A stretch of DNA of 64,000 nt from NCBI RefSeq assembly GCF_028476545.1, contig NW_026733182.1, positions 183,501 to 247,500 on the forward strand, in the 5' to 3' direction. Position numbers and translations under genes: made by a program. This document shows positions 61,785 to 64,000 of this stretch, piece after piece. The DNA is from Physella acuta (lineage: Eukaryota > Mollusca > Gastropoda > Physidae). How positions within the stretch are numbered: position 1 is the first letter of the stretch; each line of letters opens with the position of its first letter. The notes under the pieces were generated by a model, which saw only the letters and a list, made by a program, of their open reading frames with translations, ran no database searches and was not told where the DNA came from.

Positions 61785-62340
61785 TAAGTACTGATAATAA
61801 AATAGCTGTAATATAATCATGTGTATACTAATCATGTACTATGTCACCTATATTCGCTTAGAGAGTGCACTTCACGAAAGATACCTTATGCCAATACGAT
61901 GTTTAAAACAAAAACACTGACACCTAGCGCCCTGTTGTCATTTTAACCAATGGTTCCAAAAAGTACTCATTATTGCGGAAGATTATCTGCATACAAGATT
62001 TTTTCTATCCACACACGGGGACCAATAAATGTAATATAATGCTGACATCAATTTGAAAATATTATTTATTTCGAAAAAAGCTAATAAAACCTACCAGCCA
62101 GAGGCGTAACTAGGGGGGGGGGGGGGAGGAGGGAGGCGCCCAGGGCGCCGCTAAAATGGGTGGAAAACATTGTTAAAGCTGATTTTATGCTACACTTTTT
62201 AAATTATAAACAGTCTACGTTAAGAAATTTAATGGCTACAAGACTTTACATATTTTTAAAACTATTTTCAAACTTGATAATGTAACTGTAAAACGCATAT
62301 CCTTTAGAAACAGTGACCGGAAAAAAAGCGCTTTCCAGCT
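61785..62340. other. Downstream flank of the ankyrin pseudogene and a hAT-like terminus
   Basis: 61785-62085 matches 23528-23860. At 62099 CAGAGGCGTAACTAGGGG is a hAT-type terminal sequence followed by a G run and CGCCCAGGGCGCCGC; its partner end was not found. Confidence 0.5.
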
Positions 62341-62344
62341 TTTC

Positions 62345-63340
62345 CTAGACAAACAGGAAACTGCTGCCAATGAGGGGGAGTACAGGATTGAATCGGTTAC
62401 TTGACACTTGTGGTCTTTTATGAACCAGCATGTATGTGTCTGCCGACTCAGCAGCCTTCTTAATGTCGACTATCCTATTATCCAGGATATGAAGACGGAT
62501 CTCTTCAGGTAGGGACTTCAGGAATTCTTCCCTCAGGACCAGAGATTTGAGTTTTTCAAACTGAGACTTCTTCTGAGTTGAGCCACCATGAGAAAATTTT
62601 TCTTTCTCGAATAGAAACTCCACATAAGATTGTGTGGGCTGTTTTCTAAGATTTCGAAATTTCATCCGATAAGCCTCGGGCGTTAACTCGTAGGCTTTTA
62701 AAATGGCAGCTTTGACCAGACCATAATTAAGTTGTACATCTCGAGAGAGTGCCTGGAAAGTAGTAGCAGCTTTTCCTACAAGGACTGTGCTTAATAAAGC
62801 GGTGAGAGAATTTTCGGGCCATTCACATGATTTAGCTAAACTCTCAAAGGAGTTAAAGAAAACAACCAAATCTACCTCGTTAAAATTTGGGACCAGTTTA
62901 CCAAATTTGGCAATAACCTGAGCAACTGACAACTTTTCAGGTTCCACTACAGAACTCACATTACCACTAACCTTACCGAATTCTAACTCTAACCTCCTCT
63001 TATCTAACTCTATCTTAGCTTTTAACTCCTCCTTCTCTAGAGCAACTTTCTCCTTCTCTAAAGCAACTTTAGCTTCCAACTCTTTCTCTTTCAAGACTAA
63101 CTCCTTCTCTTCTAAAGATTTCTCTTCACGAAGTAACACCTCAGCCAACAAACTCTCCTCAAACACATTATCGTTGATAAAGTGTACTATAATCTTATCT
63201 CTTAGCACTTGTGACTTTTGTGTAACAGAGAAATCTTAATTCAACTCTTTCACTACACCAATTAAATCCTTTCTACTGAGTTTCTCAACCTCTTCCACTG
63301 TAGGTTTCAATAAAAAAGCCTCCATTATCAAACTACGGTT
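62345..63340 (-). mobile_element. LTR-retrotransposon Gag fragment (Ty3/Gypsy-like)
   Basis: The minus strand encodes a Glu/Lys-rich coiled coil followed by a SCAN-like retroviral capsid domain. Typical words are VPNFNEVDLVVFFNSFESLA and ILKAYELTPEAYRMKFRNLR. Only the Gag part is present and it looks broken; the element either continues outside the recognised homology or was truncated. No LTR pair is visible in the window, so its age cannot be read. Confidence 0.75.
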
Positions 63341-64000
63341 TCAACACCAAGGATCTACTATGAACTCGACCTAGAACACGACACGGCTGACCTCCTGACA
63401 TAGATAACTAGATAACGCACCTCTAGCCTTGAGCGGTGTTCACGCACGGCTCTACTAGGCTAAACGAAAACTTCCTAGATCTAAACCTAGTGTCTAAACC
63501 AAAAAACTCGTACAACGAATTAAATCCGGACGGGTCCTCACTTTATTACGAACACCAATCTAACAGATATAGAGCTGGCGAACGTACCCGGGTTCATTTA
63601 GAGGGTTACACACAGATGGCTAGAGCCACAAAAAAGATTGCAGATATAAAACTTCAACGAGGACACGTATTTAACGTCTAGGGGATTAACTCGAAGAACT
63701 CTCGATATCAACAACACTTTTAATCTACATATAACCTTTAAAATGTGTACAAGTTCAGGATAAGACTCTAGATTTATACAAGATATAACGAATGTGTGAA
63801 ATAAACAAAACCCAACTTACTAGTTGTTGAAAAAAACACTATAATACACTATCACAGAAGATGGCACTTATGAAAATCACCACAGCTTAACAAAAATACT
63901 TAAAGCACACTATATTACTTCAAACACAAGTAATAAGAAAAAAGCTGACTTTAAACTACAAGCTACAAAATAGTGGCACAAAATGGCATGGTCACTCTTA
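63341..64000. other. Right end of window, probable leader/LTR side of the Gag fragment
   Basis: Lies upstream of the Gag fragment in its own orientation, so leader and LTR sequence is expected here, but no second copy exists in the window to prove it. The 81-residue + frame at 63436 has no domain. Confidence 0.35.

Noticed and set aside
62345-63208. Host gene with a coiled coil and SCAN-like domain
   Set aside because: Domain order and composition match retrotransposon Gag, and it sits amid transposon remains with no splice structure.

Overview
The window looks like nuclear DNA from a heterobranch (probably panpulmonate) gastropod. This is inferred from AT-rich DNA with long introns, an apextrin-C (ApeC) gene, an IAP-type UBA/RING/CARD gene, and dispersed repeats with a GATGAAGTAGAGTTCAC core that I associate with freshwater snails. 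The species cannot be fixed from the sequence alone. Most of the 64 kb is transposon-derived, and only three loci look like real host coding sequence.

(1) At 8.5-13.2 kb a complete-looking four-exon gene on the + strand encodes a 409-residue secreted protein: signal peptide, V-type Ig-like domain, short coiled/Gly-rich hinge, and a C-terminal ApeC domain. The layout recalls snail FREP-type immune lectins with ApeC in place of fibrinogen. All exon junctions agree in phase, and intron 2 uses a GC donor. (2) At 22.5-23.5 kb is an ankyrin-repeat exon with near-identical 99-bp units; a broken second copy lies at 60.2-61.8 kb. (3) At 28.1-30.8 kb are the last three exons of an IAP-like gene in the order UBA-RING-CARD; a decayed UBA/RING paralogue lies at 52.2-52.5 kb.

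Layout: 0-8 kb holds repeats, a hAT element with perfect 8-bp target duplications (1029-2105), LINE scraps and an old Helitron. 8.5-13.3 kb is the Ig-ApeC gene, with two Helitron-like insertions in intron 2. 13.8-20.9 kb is mostly non-coding repeats and a LINE tail. 22-31 kb holds the ankyrin and IAP-like loci plus a 1-kb Helitron and a long foldback element. 31.5-33.9 kb holds a SINE and repeat scraps. 34.4-38.8 kb is a broken Ty3/Gypsy element with 192-bp LTRs. 33.9-47.5 kb and 57.5-59.5 kb are three diverged copies (A, B, C) of a non-coding block built from roughly 760-bp subunits. Because these copies carry different insertions they act as empty sites for one another and fix the borders of a Gypsy element, a hAT element and a Helitron-like element. 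49.1-52 kb holds a decayed hAT transposase gene and another Helitron. 60-64 kb holds the ankyrin pseudogene with a nested insertion, a C-rich tandem array and a Gag fragment.

At least a dozen long (TA)n microsatellites occur, often touching transposon ends or exons. No rRNA, functional tRNA or CRISPR array was seen.
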